Assembly (NCBI RefSeq): GCF_014203355.1
Contig: NZ_JACHIR010000003.1
Span: forward strand, 372,001 to 436,000
Reading direction: 5' to 3'
Origin: Kutzneria kofuensis
GTDB lineage: Bacteria > Actinomycetota > Actinomycetes > Mycobacteriales > Pseudonocardiaceae
Length of the DNA stretch: 64,000 nucleotides
Positions 23,279-32,298 of this stretch are shown in pieces. Below the pieces are notes generated by a model. The model ran no database searches, was not told the DNA's origin, and saw nothing but the letters and a program-made list of their open reading frames with translations. How positions within the stretch are numbered: the first letter of the stretch is position 1; every line of letters begins with the position of its first letter. Made by a program: the position numbers and the translations under genes.

Positions 23279-24873
23279 GCATCGTGCAGACAACCCTGTT
23301 GGTCGGCGGCCGGATCTACTCCTCGGCGTCCCCGGACGCGACCGCGATGGCGGTGGCGGACGGGACCGTGGTGTGGGTGGGTCAGGACACGCCTGGTGTC
23401 GCGTTGTACGGCGACAGCGCCGAGGTCGTGCATCTGGACGGGGCGTTCGTGGCGCCGGCGTTCGTGGATGCGCACGTGCACGCGACGTCGGCGGGGTTGT
23501 TGCTGACCGGGGTGGACCTGACCGCCGCCGCTTCCATCGCGGACGTGCTGTCGGCGGTTCGGTCCGCGCCGGGGGCGGCGGTGTGGGGGCACGGTTGGGA
23601 CGAGACGCGGTTCGCCGAGGGCCGTGCGCCGTCGCGCGCGGAACTGGACGAGGCGGCTGATGGCCGTCCGGTGTACTTGTCCCGTATCGACGTGCACTCA
23701 GCGTTGGCGTCCTCCGCGCTGATCGCCTTTGCGCCCAAGGCCCGTGACTGTGATGGCTGGTCGGAGTCGGGCCCGTTGTCGCGGGCGGCGCATCACGAGG
23801 TGCGGCGTGCGGCGAAGGATGCGGTGTCGCCGGCGCAGCGGCGGCAGGCGCAGGAGGCGTTCCTGGCGCTGGCGGCGTCGCGTGGCGTGGCGAGCGTGCA
23901 CGAGTGCGCTGGGCCGGACATCTCCAGCGCCGACGACCTGACGGAGCTGCTCGCCCTCGGCACGGGCCCGCAGGTTGTCGGCTACTGGGGTGAGCTTGGC
24001 GGCGTGGAGACCGCGAAGGCGCTCGGCGCTCGCGGCGCCGCCGGCGACCTGTTCGTTGACGGCGCGCTCGGATCGCGGACGGCGGCGTTGTGCTCGCCGT
24101 ACGTGGACGATCCGGGCAACTCCGGCGCGCTGTACCTGGACGCGGCGGCGATCGCCGAGCACGTGCTGGCGTGCACCGCCGCCGGGCTGCAGGCGGGTTT
24201 CCACGTCATCGGTGACGCCGCGGTGGCCGAGGTGATCGCGGGCTTCGAGTTGGCGGAGAAGCAGGTGGGCGCGCCGGAGTTGGCGGCGTGCCGGCACCGG
24301 CTGGAGCACGTGGAGATGGTCACCGCCGAGCAGGCCGCGCGGTTGGCGAGCTGGGGCGTGGTGGCGTCGGTGCAGCCGCTGTTCGACGCGACGTGGGGCG
24401 GCCCGGACGGCATGTACGTGCAGCGTCTCGGGGCGGAGCGGGGCACGCGGTTGAACCCGTTCTCGCAGCTGGCGGCCTCCGGTGCGCTGTTGGCGCTGGG
24501 GTCGGACACGCCCGTGACGCCGGTCGACCCGTGGGAGACCGTCCGTGCGGCGGTGCATCACCGCACTGACGGCTTCGGTGTGTCGCCGCGTGCGGCGTTC
24601 ACGGCGCACACGCGTGGCGGGTGGCGTGCGGCCGGGGTGGATGACGGCGTGACGGGCACGTTGGTGCCGGGTGCGCCGGCGACGTACGCGGTGTGGCGTG
24701 CGGACGAGCTTGTGGTGGGGGCGTCGGACTCGCGGGTGCAGCGGTGGTCGACGGATCCCCGGTCGCGGGTGCCGGCGCTGCCGGTGCTGGAGCCGGGGGC
24801 GGCGCTGCCGGAGTGCCTGCGCACGGTGCTGGGCGGTCGGGTGATCTACGAACGGGAAGGGGCGCTTGGGTGA
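23275..24873 (+). CDS. Amidohydrolase of the YtcJ type inside the lysine cluster
   Basis: A 532-residue amidohydrolase family 3 protein. Metal ligands: HVHAT in AFVDAHVHATSAG (residues about 60-70), the region VDGALGSRTAALCSPY with the Ser-Arg pair typical of YtcJ, FHVIGDAAV (His), HRLEHVEMV (His) and LGSDTPVTPVDPWETV (Asp). This matches the fungal LAF-like/YtcJ group, which hydrolyses exocyclic amides or cyclic imino compounds. It starts at GTG overlapping the kdd stop and itself overlaps kamD, so it is made with the pathway enzymes. The lysine fermentation pathway has no known step for it; it may deal with a lactam or acylated form of an intermediate (speculative). Confidence 0.85.
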   Translation: MSIVQTTLLVGGRIYSSASPDATAMAVADGTVVWVGQDTPGVALYGDSAEVVHLDGAFVAPAFVDAHVHATSAGLLLTGVDLTAAASIADVLSAVRSAPGAAVWGHGWDETRFAEGRAPSRAELDEAADGRPVYLSRIDVHSALASSALIAFAPKARDCDGWSESGPLSRAAHHEVRRAAKDAVSPAQRRQAQEAFLALAASRGVASVHECAGPDISSADDLTELLALGTGPQVVGYWGELGGVETAKALGARGAAGDLFVDGALGSRTAALCSPYVDDPGNSGALYLDAAAIAEHVLACTAAGLQAGFHVIGDAAVAEVIAGFELAEKQVGAPELAACRHRLEHVEMVTAEQAARLASWGVVASVQPLFDATWGGPDGMYVQRLGAERGTRLNPFSQLAASGALLALGSDTPVTPVDPWETVRAAVHHRTDGFGVSPRAAFTAHTRGGWRAAGVDDGVTGTLVPGAPATYAVWRADELVVGASDSRVQRWSTDPRSRVPALPVLEPGAALPECLRTVLGGRVIYEREGALG

Positions 24874-26438
24874 CGTTGCTGGATCTGGACCCGGAGGTCA
24901 CCGGGCGGGCGCGGGAGCTGGCGGCGCGGGCGGCGGAGCCGGTGATCGCGCTGGCGCGGGCGCACACGACGGTGGCCGTGGAGCGGGCGACGCTGCGGTT
25001 GGCGGGCATCACCGGTGCGGACACCACACATCGGGCGGGTGACGTGCCGTGGGTCAACCGGGTGGTGGACACGATCCGCGAGCAGTGCGGGCTGGAGCAC
25101 GGGTCGGTGCTACCGGCGTTCCATGCGCTGCGGGAGCACGACCTGGGCTCGCTGACCGAGTTGGCCGAGGCGACAGCCGCCGGGCAGATCCAGTTCACGG
25201 TTCCCACCGGCAAGGACGCCGCGCGCGCCGAGAAGGCAGCCAGGACCGCCGTCGCGAAGGGCCTGCGCACGGTCGACCGGAACCGGGCGCAGCGGGACAA
25301 ACTGGTGTCGAAGCTGGGGGATCCGCCGCAGCGGCCGTGGATCTACCTGATCGTGGCCACCGGTGACATCGACGAGGACGTCGTGCAGGCGTGCAACGCC
25401 GCGCGCGCCGGGGCGGACATCATCGCGGTGATCCGGTCGACCGGGCAGTCGCTGCTGGACTACGTGCCGGAGGGCGCCACCCATCACGGCTTCGCCGGCA
25501 CGTATGCCACGCAGGAGAACTTCCGGATCATGCGGGCGGCGTTGGACGACGTGTCCAAGGAGGTCGGCCGGTACGTGCGGCTGACCAACTACGCGTCGGG
25601 CCTGTGCATGCCGGAGATCGCCGTGCTGGCCGGTCTCGAGCGGCTCGACATGATGTTGAACGACTCGATGTACGGGATCCTGTTCCGCGACATCAACCCG
25701 ATCCGGACGTTCGTGGACCAGCGGTTCTCCCGTCAGGTGCACGCGCGGGCGGGGATCATCATCAACACCGGCGAGGACAACTACCTCACCACCGCCGACG
25801 CGGTCGAGGCGGCGCACACCGTCACCGTGTCGCAGCTGTTGAACGAGCGGTTCGCGCACGAGGCCGGGCTGCCGGACGAGCTGCTGGGGCTCGGGCACGC
25901 GTTCGAGATCAACCCGAAGGTGCCGGACTCGTTCCGCCTCGAACTGGCGCACGCGTTGCTGGCGCGCGAGTTGTTCCCGGACGCGCCGCTGAAGTGGATG
26001 CCGCCGACCAAGCACATGACCGGCGACGTGTTCAACGGCTACCTGCTGGACGGGTTCTTCAACCTGGCCGGTGTCCTCACCGGACAGTCGATCCTGTTGG
26101 TGGGCATGATGACCGAGGCGGTGGTGACGCCGTTCCTGTCCGATCGGGACCTGGCGCTGGCCAACGTGAAGTACGTGCTGGGCGCGGCCGGCAACCTGGC
26201 CGAGGACTTCCGGCCGTCGCCGGACGGGTTCATCGTCAAGCGGGCCAAGCAGGTGCTGGGGGAGGCGGTGGACCTGCTGGAGCGGATCGTGGACGACGGC
26301 CTGCTGCGGGCGATCGCCGAGGGCACGTTCGGGCTGATGAAGCGTCCCGCCGACGGCGGCAAGGGCGCGGACGGTGTGGTGGCCAAGGCCGACGGGTACG
26401 TGAACCCGGCGAGTGAGCTGTTGGAGGCGGGCCAGTGA
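24870..26438 (+). CDS. kamD: Lysine 5,6-aminomutase alpha subunit
   Basis: A 522-residue protein of the KamD (D-lysine/beta-lysine 5,6-aminomutase alpha) family. Recognisable blocks include QFTVPTGKDAARAEKAART, WIYLIVATGDIDEDVVQACN, AVIRSTGQSLLDYVPEG, TYATQENFRIMRAALDD, VRLTNYASGLCMPEIAVLAG and KWMPPTKHMTGDVFNGYLLD, all of the TIM-barrel that holds PLP and the substrate. With KamE it moves an amino group from C6 to C5 of beta-lysine, giving 3,5-diaminohexanoate, using adenosylcobalamin and PLP. GTG 24870 overlaps the amidohydrolase stop. Length agrees with the clostridial subunit. Confidence 0.93.
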   Translation: MTLLDLDPEVTGRARELAARAAEPVIALARAHTTVAVERATLRLAGITGADTTHRAGDVPWVNRVVDTIREQCGLEHGSVLPAFHALREHDLGSLTELAEATAAGQIQFTVPTGKDAARAEKAARTAVAKGLRTVDRNRAQRDKLVSKLGDPPQRPWIYLIVATGDIDEDVVQACNAARAGADIIAVIRSTGQSLLDYVPEGATHHGFAGTYATQENFRIMRAALDDVSKEVGRYVRLTNYASGLCMPEIAVLAGLERLDMMLNDSMYGILFRDINPIRTFVDQRFSRQVHARAGIIINTGEDNYLTTADAVEAAHTVTVSQLLNERFAHEAGLPDELLGLGHAFEINPKVPDSFRLELAHALLARELFPDAPLKWMPPTKHMTGDVFNGYLLDGFFNLAGVLTGQSILLVGMMTEAVVTPFLSDRDLALANVKYVLGAAGNLAEDFRPSPDGFIVKRAKQVLGEAVDLLERIVDDGLLRAIAEGTFGLMKRPADGGKGADGVVAKADGYVNPASELLEAGQ

Positions 26439-27181
26439 GCGAGAAGCGGTACGTGCGGCCCTACGGCGACACCACCGGCGACGGCATGGTGCAGATGTCG
26501 TTCACCCTTCCCGTTCCGCACGGGCCTCGGGCGGAGGGCGCCGCCCAGCAGTTGGCCAACAAGATGGGCATGGACCCCGCGATGGTCGTGCACTCGCACG
26601 CCATCGGCTCCGACTTCACCTTCGTCGTCGTGTACGGGTCGGTCAGCCACCTGGTGGACCTCGACGAGGTGAAGGTGGTGGAGCGGGAGTATCCGCTGCT
26701 GTCGCCGCACGAGGTCAACTCCACCGTGAAGAACTCCTTGGGGCGCAAGCTGGTTGTCGTCGGGGCGTGCATCGGGACCGACGCGCACACCGTCGGCATC
26801 GACGCCATCCTGAACATCAAGGGCTTCGCCGGGGAGAAGGGCCTGGAGTACTACCGCGAGCTCCGGGTGATCAACCTGGGCGCTCAGGTGTCCGTGCCGG
26901 AGCTGGTGAAGCGGGCCCGGGCGGAGAAGGCCGACGCCGTTCTGGTGTCGCAGGTCGTCACCCAGCGGGACGCGCACATCCTCAACACCCAGGAGATGTC
27001 CGCCGCCTTCCGTGAGGCCATGGGCTCGCAACGGCCCACGCTCGTCGCCGGCGGCCCCCGCTTCGACCCCCTGATGGCCGGGGAGCTCGGCGTGGACCGG
27101 GTTTTCGGCCGGGGCACCACCCCTGGCGAGGTCGCCAGCTATCTCGTGCACACCATCGCGCAGAAGGGCGTTGCAGCGTGA
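26435..27181 (+). CDS. kamE: Lysine 5,6-aminomutase beta subunit (B12-binding)
   Basis: A 248-residue protein of the KamE family. The cobalamin-binding DxHxxG motif is D116-A-H118-T-V-G121 in [18 protein letters not shown], followed by the typical [15 protein letters not shown] stretch and [20 protein letters not shown] of the Rossmann B12 domain. Residues 1-100 form the PLP-contacting N-terminal domain. It is translated right after kamD (GTGA overlap), giving the alpha2beta2 enzyme. The need for adenosylcobalamin means that the host must make or import B12; no B12 riboswitch was seen before this operon. Confidence 0.93.
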   Translation: MSEKRYVRPYGDTTGDGMVQMSFTLPVPHGPRAEGAAQQLANKMGMDPAMVVHSHAIGSDFTFVVVYGSVSHLVDLDEVKVVEREYPLLSPHEVNSTVKNSLGRKLVVVGACIGTDAHTVGIDAILNIKGFAGEKGLEYYRELRVINLGAQVSVPELVKRARAEKADAVLVSQVVTQRDAHILNTQEMSAAFREAMGSQRPTLVAGGPRFDPLMAGELGVDRVFGRGTTPGEVASYLVHTIAQKGVAA

Positions 27182-27564
27182 GCTTGGTCGAGGGTTTCTC
27201 CGTCACGCACCGGCGGTACGTTCCCTACTCGCATGCGCACTACGGCGGCAACCTCGTCGACGGCGCCTACGGTCTCGGCATGTTCGGCGACGTCGCCACC
27301 GAGCTGTGCATCCGCACCGACGGCGACGAGGGCCTGTTCGCCGGCTACGACTCCGTGCAGTTCGTGGCGCCGCTGCGGGCCGGCGACGTCGTCGAGGCCA
27401 CCGCCACCCTGACCCGCATCGGCACCCGCTCCCGTGGCGTCTCGTTCGAGCTGCGGGTCGTGTGCCGCGCCACCCCCGACAAGGGCGCCTCCGCCGCCGA
27501 AGTGCTGTCCGAGCCCATCGTCGCCACCCGCGCGACCGGCACCGTGGTGGTGCCGCAGGCGTGA
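27178..27564 (+). CDS. kal: 3-aminobutyryl-CoA ammonia-lyase (hotdog fold)
   Basis: A 128-residue hotdog-fold protein. [21 protein letters not shown] and [21 protein letters not shown] are the core of the Kal family, which removes ammonia from 3-aminobutyryl-CoA to give crotonyl-CoA in lysine fermentation. The length is that of clostridial Kal (about 130). GTG 27178 overlaps the kamE stop. Kal comes after Kce in the pathway, and no kce is found in the window, so the CoA substrate must be made by an enzyme encoded elsewhere. Confidence 0.88.
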   Translation: MSLVEGFSVTHRRYVPYSHAHYGGNLVDGAYGLGMFGDVATELCIRTDGDEGLFAGYDSVQFVAPLRAGDVVEATATLTRIGTRSRGVSFELRVVCRATPDKGASAAEVLSEPIVATRATGTVVVPQA

Positions 27565-27597
27565 AGTGGCGCGGCGAGTTCACCGCCACAGCCTCGG

Positions 27598-27669
27598 CTG
27601 GGTCTGCGCCGCTTCTACTTCGACGCCTGCGGCTTCCACCCGACCGCAGCCGGCCTTGTCGAGCTCTAG
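27598..27669 (+). pseudogene. Remnant tail of a GNAT acetyltransferase
   Basis: Directly downstream of the kal stop, in the same frame, about 23 codons read LGLRRFYFDACGFHP then TAAGLVEL and a stop. This resembles the C-terminal end of GNAT acetyltransferases (FYxxxGFxPTxxGLVEL). No start or acetyl-CoA motif is present, so it appears to be the stump left after a deletion that joined it to the kam operon. Short, so uncertain. Confidence 0.4.
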
Positions 27670-27798
27670 TTAGGCCGGATGCGCGCGACGGACTCGGCCG
27701 AACGGGTGGAACCGTCCGAACGACTCCTTCCGGTCGCCGTGAACCGCCATCCTTACCCCGGGGAGTTGGGGCGTTGCGGCAGAAGGAAGGACCTCGGC

Positions 27799-28533
27799 AT
27801 GCCCCGGGCGGTACGCGCCTCCCGCGACCACGTCCCCACTCGATCGCTGGCCCAGTTCTCCGAGGCGCTGGCCCGCGCCGGTTCCCTGCGTCCCCTCATG
27901 CGCCTGGTGGCCGACAGGTCTCGTACTTTGCTTGGTGTTCCGGCGGTCGGGGTGCTGCTGCACGACTGCACCGGCGCTCCCATCACGGAGGGATCGGCCG
28001 CGGATCAGCGGTTCACGCCGCTGTTCGCCCTGCAGGACCGACCCGGGCCGTCCCAGGAGTGCTACCGCGCCGGCCAGTCCGTGGCACTCACCTACGAGGG
28101 CGCCATTCAGGAGGGCAGGTCCGAGGTGGCGGCCGTGATGGAAGGCTGCGGGGTTGCCGCCATCGAAGCCCTGCCACTGCGCACGCACGCGGAGACCTCT
28201 CGCGGAGAGACCGTTGGCGCGCTGACGCTGTTCTGTGAGACCCAGCTCACGTCAGCACATCGGCGCCTTCGATGCGTGGTGCAGGGCATGGCCACTCTCG
28301 GCCTCACGGCATTCACCCTGCGGCACGATGCGGACCTGGCAACGGAACTCGTCGAACGACTCCAGGACAGGGTGCGGCAGAATGCCGTGATCGCGCAGGC
28401 CACCGGGGTGCTGGCCGAACGGCACCGCATCAGCATCGCGCAGGCGTCGGAGCTGCTGGTGACGATCTCCCGGGAGTACAACCTGCCCCTGCACCAGGTT
28501 GCGTGCGACGTGCTGACCGACATGGAGGGCTGA
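27799..28533 (+). CDS. GAF-ANTAR RNA-binding antitermination regulator
   Basis: A 244-residue protein. The GAF-like sensor occupies about residues 10-165 (LMRLVADRSRTLLGVPAVGVLLHD). The ANTAR domain at the C-terminus reads LQDRVRQNAVIAQATGVLAE then RHRISIAQASELLVTISREY, with the conserved Ala and hydrophobic pattern of the three-helix RNA-binding fold that acts by antitermination at dual-hairpin RNA. ATG 27799 is preferred to upstream Met codons because AAGGAAGG lies 9 bases before it. The upstream gap of about 130 bases holds only the GNAT remnant and this leader. Signal unknown. Confidence 0.88.
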   Translation: MPRAVRASRDHVPTRSLAQFSEALARAGSLRPLMRLVADRSRTLLGVPAVGVLLHDCTGAPITEGSAADQRFTPLFALQDRPGPSQECYRAGQSVALTYEGAIQEGRSEVAAVMEGCGVAAIEALPLRTHAETSRGETVGALTLFCETQLTSAHRRLRCVVQGMATLGLTAFTLRHDADLATELVERLQDRVRQNAVIAQATGVLAERHRISIAQASELLVTISREYNLPLHQVACDVLTDMEG

Positions 28534-28607
28534 TCTGTCGGCGAGGACCGCCGCGCTGCGGCCGGCCGACGATTCGTCCCACGGCCGGGGGCTTAAGCTG
28601 CCTCGCC

Positions 28608-29693
28608 ATGGGGGAGATCGTGTTGGCGGCGGTGATCGTCGCGGCGACGGTGGCGGGTGTGTGGTGGGTGCCGCGCGGCGGTGCGCCGGAGCGGCCGGGC
28701 GGGGGCTGGCTGCGGCACCCGGGCACGTGGTTGGCGGCGGTGATCGCCCTGTTCTTCGTCAACCAGATGCTGTTCACCGCCTACGTGCAGCAGGCGTGGC
28801 ACGGGGACACCTCGTCGATCGCGCGGTACATGCCGCCGGGCTGGTTCGACCTGGCGGACCTGGGCTCGCTGTCCTATGCCCTGCCGGCGTGGCCGTGGAC
28901 GGTGCTGCACGCGCAGTCGGCGGTGGAGCTGCCGTTCGGGTTGCTGGCGTACCTGCTGGTGTGCCGGTGGTTCGGGGCGGAGGCGTTCCGGCGGGCCATT
29001 CACGCGCGGTGGCTGGTGTCGGCCTCGTACACGGTGACGTTCTGCCTGATCGAATGGGATCTGTACAGCCCGTACACGGTGGGGGACCTCGTGATCCGGG
29101 TGGTCTCCGGTCTCGTCACGCCGCTACTGCTGCCGCTGCTGTCGGAAGGTGCTCCAACACCGCCCAGGCTGGCGCCGTTCGTGGCGTCCGTGGGGGCGTT
29201 GGGGTGCATCGTGCTGGCGGTCTACGACACGGTGACGCTCTACAACCTCGGCCACACCGTCTCCTGGCTGCCGCTCGTGGCGGTGGCGCTGGTCGTGTTG
29301 GCGGCGGCGCGGGTGTGGGCGCGGCGTCCGGTCAAGCACGGGCCGACCATGGCGTCGGTCGCCGGCGCCCTGGGGTGGTTCCTGGTGCTGTTCTTCGTGC
29401 CGGCGCTGCCGCTGCGCTACGGCTTCAACTTCGGCACCACGGCCGTGTCGCTGCTCGCCGGCGCGGTCATCGTGGCGGCGGCGGTGTGGCGCGGGTGGGA
29501 CCACCGGCTGCTGGGCCGCCTGGCGCTCGCCGCAGGGGCGGGCGTCGTTGGGGCGGCGATCGGCTATCTGCTCGCCCACGGCTACCCGGAGGCCCGCCTG
29601 CTCGCGGCCGCCGTCGGCTTCCTGCTGGCCGGGGCCGGCGTGTGCGCGGCGCTGGACCGGGTGTTGGCCGACCGGCTGCACAACCCGGCGTGA
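28608..29693 (+). CDS. Polytopic membrane protein of unknown function
   Basis: A 361-residue protein with about ten hydrophobic segments: for example MGEIVLAAVIVAATVAGVWW at the start, LAAVIALFFVNQMLFTAYV, FGLLAYLLVCRWF, LGCIVLAVYDTVTLYNLG and LAAGAGVVGAAIGYLLAHG. No transporter or enzyme motif is recognised. The segment GDTSSIARYMPPGWFDLADL between helices 2 and 3 is an unusual soluble loop. It has a short leader and is followed 61 bases later by lnt on the same strand. Confidence 0.75.
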   Translation: MGEIVLAAVIVAATVAGVWWVPRGGAPERPGGGWLRHPGTWLAAVIALFFVNQMLFTAYVQQAWHGDTSSIARYMPPGWFDLADLGSLSYALPAWPWTVLHAQSAVELPFGLLAYLLVCRWFGAEAFRRAIHARWLVSASYTVTFCLIEWDLYSPYTVGDLVIRVVSGLVTPLLLPLLSEGAPTPPRLAPFVASVGALGCIVLAVYDTVTLYNLGHTVSWLPLVAVALVVLAAARVWARRPVKHGPTMASVAGALGWFLVLFFVPALPLRYGFNFGTTAVSLLAGAVIVAAAVWRGWDHRLLGRLALAAGAGVVGAAIGYLLAHGYPEARLLAAAVGFLLAGAGVCAALDRVLADRLHNPA

Positions 29694-29754
29694 CCTACGC
29701 CGCGCGGCAGCCACACCGGACAGGGGTCTCACACCCGGGCCGTAGGCTGAACGG

Positions 29755-31356
29755 GTGGTCGCCCCCGCTGTGACGTCGGAATCCGACATTCCGCTCGCGC
29801 TGCCGTCCCGACGTCGCCGCGCAGTCCCCGTGCTGATTCGCGCCGCCGCCGCCCTCGCCGGCGGCGGCATCTTCTACGCCAGCTACCCGCCGCGCACCCT
29901 CTGGTACCTGGCGCCGCTGGCGTTCGCGCTGCTCGCGGCCGCCCTTCGCCACCGCACCGCCCGCGGCGGCTTCTTGTACGGCCTGCTGTTCGGCCTGGCG
30001 TTCGTGCTGCCGCTGTTGCAGTGGCTGCAGAGCTTCCTCGGCGCGGACTTCGGCCCGTTCCCGTGGGTCGGCCTGTCGTTCGTGGTGTCGCTGTACATGG
30101 CGCTGGCCGGCGCGGCGATGGCCGTGGTGAGCAAGCTGCGCGGCGGCCCGGTGTGGATGGCGGCGGTGTTCCTGGGCAGCGAGGTGCTGCGCACGTACTT
30201 CCCGTTCGACGGGTTCCCGTGGGGCAAGGTCGCCTACGGCCAGCCCGAGGGCCTGTTCCTGCCGCTGGCCGCGATCGGCGGCACGATGCTGCTCGGCTTC
30301 GCCGTCGTCGTCACGGGCGCCGGCGCCACCGAGCTGATCGCCCGCTGGCGGGCCGGCGACCGCCGCCGCGCCCTGGTGCTGCCGGCCGTGCTGCTCGTGC
30401 TGCCGGTGATCGCCGGCGCGGCGAGCTGGTCGCTGGTCGGCACCGACGCCCAGGCCGGCACCCGCACGGTCGCGATCATCCAGGGCAACGCCCCCGACGA
30501 CGGCATCAACCTGATGTACGACACGCCGATCCTGCGCCGCAACCACATCGCCGCCACCGAGAAGCTGGCCGCCGACATCAAGGCCGGCAAGGTCGCCAAG
30601 CCCGACCTCGTGGTGTGGCCGGAGGTCGCCACCGACCTGGAGCCCGATCCCCGCTACGACAGCGAGCTGTCCAAGGCCATCTCCGACGTCGGCGTGCCGT
30701 TCCTGATCGGCGGCCGGCTCATCCAGAACCCCACCACCATCCAGAACGTGGTGCAGGTGTGGGACCCGAACACCGGCCCCGGCCCCCGCTACGCCAAGCA
30801 GAAGCTGGTGCCGTTCGCCGAGTTCATCCCGCTGCGCGACATCTCCGCGGCGGTGACGCCGTTCGTGGCCGACACCCGGGACATGATCCCCGGCACCGAG
30901 CCCGGCGCCCTGCCGGTCGACGGCACGACCGTCGGCGTCGCGATCTGCTACGAGGTCGCCTACGACCAGGTGGTCGGCGACGCCGTCCGCGACGGTGCGA
31001 CAATGCTCGCCGTCCCCACCAACAATGCCTGGTACGGGCCTGGCGAGATGAGCTACCAGCAGCTGGCCATGTCCAGGGTCGCGGCGGTGGAGTACGGCCG
31101 CGCGGTGGCGGTCTCGGCGACCAGCGGGGTGAGCGCCATCGTCCAGCCCGACGGATCGGTCACCCGGCAGAGTGAGCTGTACACGGCGGCGACGCTGGTG
31201 GCGACGGTGCCGCTGCGCACGACCGCTACGCTGGCCACCCGGCTCGGCGCCTGGCCCGAATGGGCGGCGTCGGTGGCCGGTCTGGCGGCACTGGCACTGG
31301 CGATCGGCTCACGCCTGCGGAGTCGGTCCGGCAGCCGCCGCGCCAGCACGACCTGA
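29755..31356 (+). CDS. lnt: Apolipoprotein N-acyltransferase
   Basis: A 533-residue membrane enzyme that adds the third acyl chain to lipoproteins. Six or more transmembrane segments (residues 25-215) precede the nitrilase domain with the catalytic triad region: Glu in LVVWPEVATDLE, Lys in YAKQKLVPFAEFIPLRD and Cys in VGVAICYEVAYDQ, then PTNNAWYG. The C-terminal helix (GLAALALAIGSRL) completes the topology. GTG 29755 is used. It is followed 30 bases later by the polyprenol phosphate mannosyltransferase gene; in mycobacteria the two domains are fused (Ppm1), so the linkage is expected. Confidence 0.93.
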   Translation: MVAPAVTSESDIPLALPSRRRRAVPVLIRAAAALAGGGIFYASYPPRTLWYLAPLAFALLAAALRHRTARGGFLYGLLFGLAFVLPLLQWLQSFLGADFGPFPWVGLSFVVSLYMALAGAAMAVVSKLRGGPVWMAAVFLGSEVLRTYFPFDGFPWGKVAYGQPEGLFLPLAAIGGTMLLGFAVVVTGAGATELIARWRAGDRRRALVLPAVLLVLPVIAGAASWSLVGTDAQAGTRTVAIIQGNAPDDGINLMYDTPILRRNHIAATEKLAADIKAGKVAKPDLVVWPEVATDLEPDPRYDSELSKAISDVGVPFLIGGRLIQNPTTIQNVVQVWDPNTGPGPRYAKQKLVPFAEFIPLRDISAAVTPFVADTRDMIPGTEPGALPVDGTTVGVAICYEVAYDQVVGDAVRDGATMLAVPTNNAWYGPGEMSYQQLAMSRVAAVEYGRAVAVSATSGVSAIVQPDGSVTRQSELYTAATLVATVPLRTTATLATRLGAWPEWAASVAGLAALALAIGSRLRSRSGSRRASTT

Positions 31357-31386
31357 CGACACGAGAACACCGGAAGAGGATCTTTG

Positions 31387-32148
31387 ATGGCGGACCAGCG
31401 GGACAGCCGCGCGGAGCTCGGCCAGGTGCTGGTGGTGATCCCGACCTACAACGAGCGGGAGAACCTGGGCCCCATCGTCGCTCGGCTGCAGGAGGCGCTG
31501 CCCGAGGCGCACGCCCTCGTCGTCGACGACGGCAGCCCCGACGGCACCGGCCAGCTCGCCGACGAGATGGCCGCGGCCGACGAGCGGGTGCACGTGATGC
31601 ACCGCACCGAGAAGGCCGGCCTCGGCGCCGCCTACGTCGCGGGCTTCGGCTGGGCGCTGGACCGCGACTACGGCGTGATCGTCGAGATGGACGCCGACGG
31701 CTCGCACGCGCCGGAGGACCTGCCCCGGCTGCTGGACGCCCTCACCGACGCCGACCTGGCGCTGGGCTCCCGCTACGTGCCGGGCGGCCGCGTGGTGAAC
31801 TGGCCCAAGTACCGGGAGCTGATCTCCCGCGGCGGCGGCTTCTACTCGCGCATCGCGCTGGGCGCGAAGATCCGCGACATCACCGGCGGCTTCAAGGCGT
31901 TCCGCCGTGAGGTCCTGGAGAAGATCAACATCCAGTCGGTGGCCTCGCAGGGCTACTGCTTCCAGATCGACCTCACCTGGCGCACCATCGAGGCCGGCTT
32001 CGAGGTCGTCGAGGTGCCCATCACCTTCACCGAGCGCGCCATCGGCCAGTCCAAGATGAGCGGCGCCATCGTGCGCGAGGCGCTGTGGCGCGTCACCAAG
32101 TGGGGCGTGCGCCGCCGCCTGGAGCAGGTCGGCATCATCAAGCGCTAG
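31387..32148 (+). CDS. ppm1: Polyprenol monophosphomannose synthase (GT2)
   Basis: A 253-residue GT2 glycosyltransferase. Motifs: [46 protein letters not shown], the metal-binding [23 protein letters not shown] and [14 protein letters not shown]. These match dolichol-phosphate mannosyltransferases of the actinobacterial Ppm/Dpm1 group, which charge polyprenol phosphate with mannose for lipoglycan synthesis and protein O-mannosylation. ATG 31387 is preferred to a TTG three bases upstream; GAGGA at 31376-31380 is the ribosome binding site. Followed by a perfect hairpin terminator. Confidence 0.92.
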   Translation: MADQRDSRAELGQVLVVIPTYNERENLGPIVARLQEALPEAHALVVDDGSPDGTGQLADEMAAADERVHVMHRTEKAGLGAAYVAGFGWALDRDYGVIVEMDADGSHAPEDLPRLLDALTDADLALGSRYVPGGRVVNWPKYRELISRGGGFYSRIALGAKIRDITGGFKAFRREVLEKINIQSVASQGYCFQIDLTWRTIEAGFEVVEVPITFTERAIGQSKMSGAIVREALWRVTKWGVRRRLEQVGIIKR

Positions 32149-32163
32149 CTTGGTGCGGACGGC

Positions 32164-32200
32164 GAACGACCCCCTGGCCACGAAGGCCAGGGGGTCGTTC
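32164..32200. terminator. Bidirectional terminator between ppm1 and rbpA
   Basis: A perfect 16-base stem (32164-32179 with 32185-32200) with a 5-base loop starts 15 bases after the ppm1 stop and lies about 100 bases past the rbpA stop on the other strand. The stem is GC-rich and ends with a T-containing tail. Confidence 0.85.
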
Positions 32201-32298
32201 TCACTTCGTGGTGGGCTCAGAGTCGCGAGGCCACGCGCGGAGCCGAACCCGGCAACACAGGAGTGTGCTCGGCCGCGCCGCCCGAAGGCGGCGCCACG

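Noticed and set aside
20729..27564. Lysine cluster as a beta-lysine antibiotic (streptothricin-like) pathway
   Set aside because: kamDE, kdd and kal act downstream of beta-lysine in catabolism, and no NRPS or peptide-forming gene is present.
27679..27798. Longer N-terminus of the GAF-ANTAR protein from 27679
   Set aside because: The strong AAGGAAGG before ATG 27799 and lack of domain content upstream favour the shorter start.
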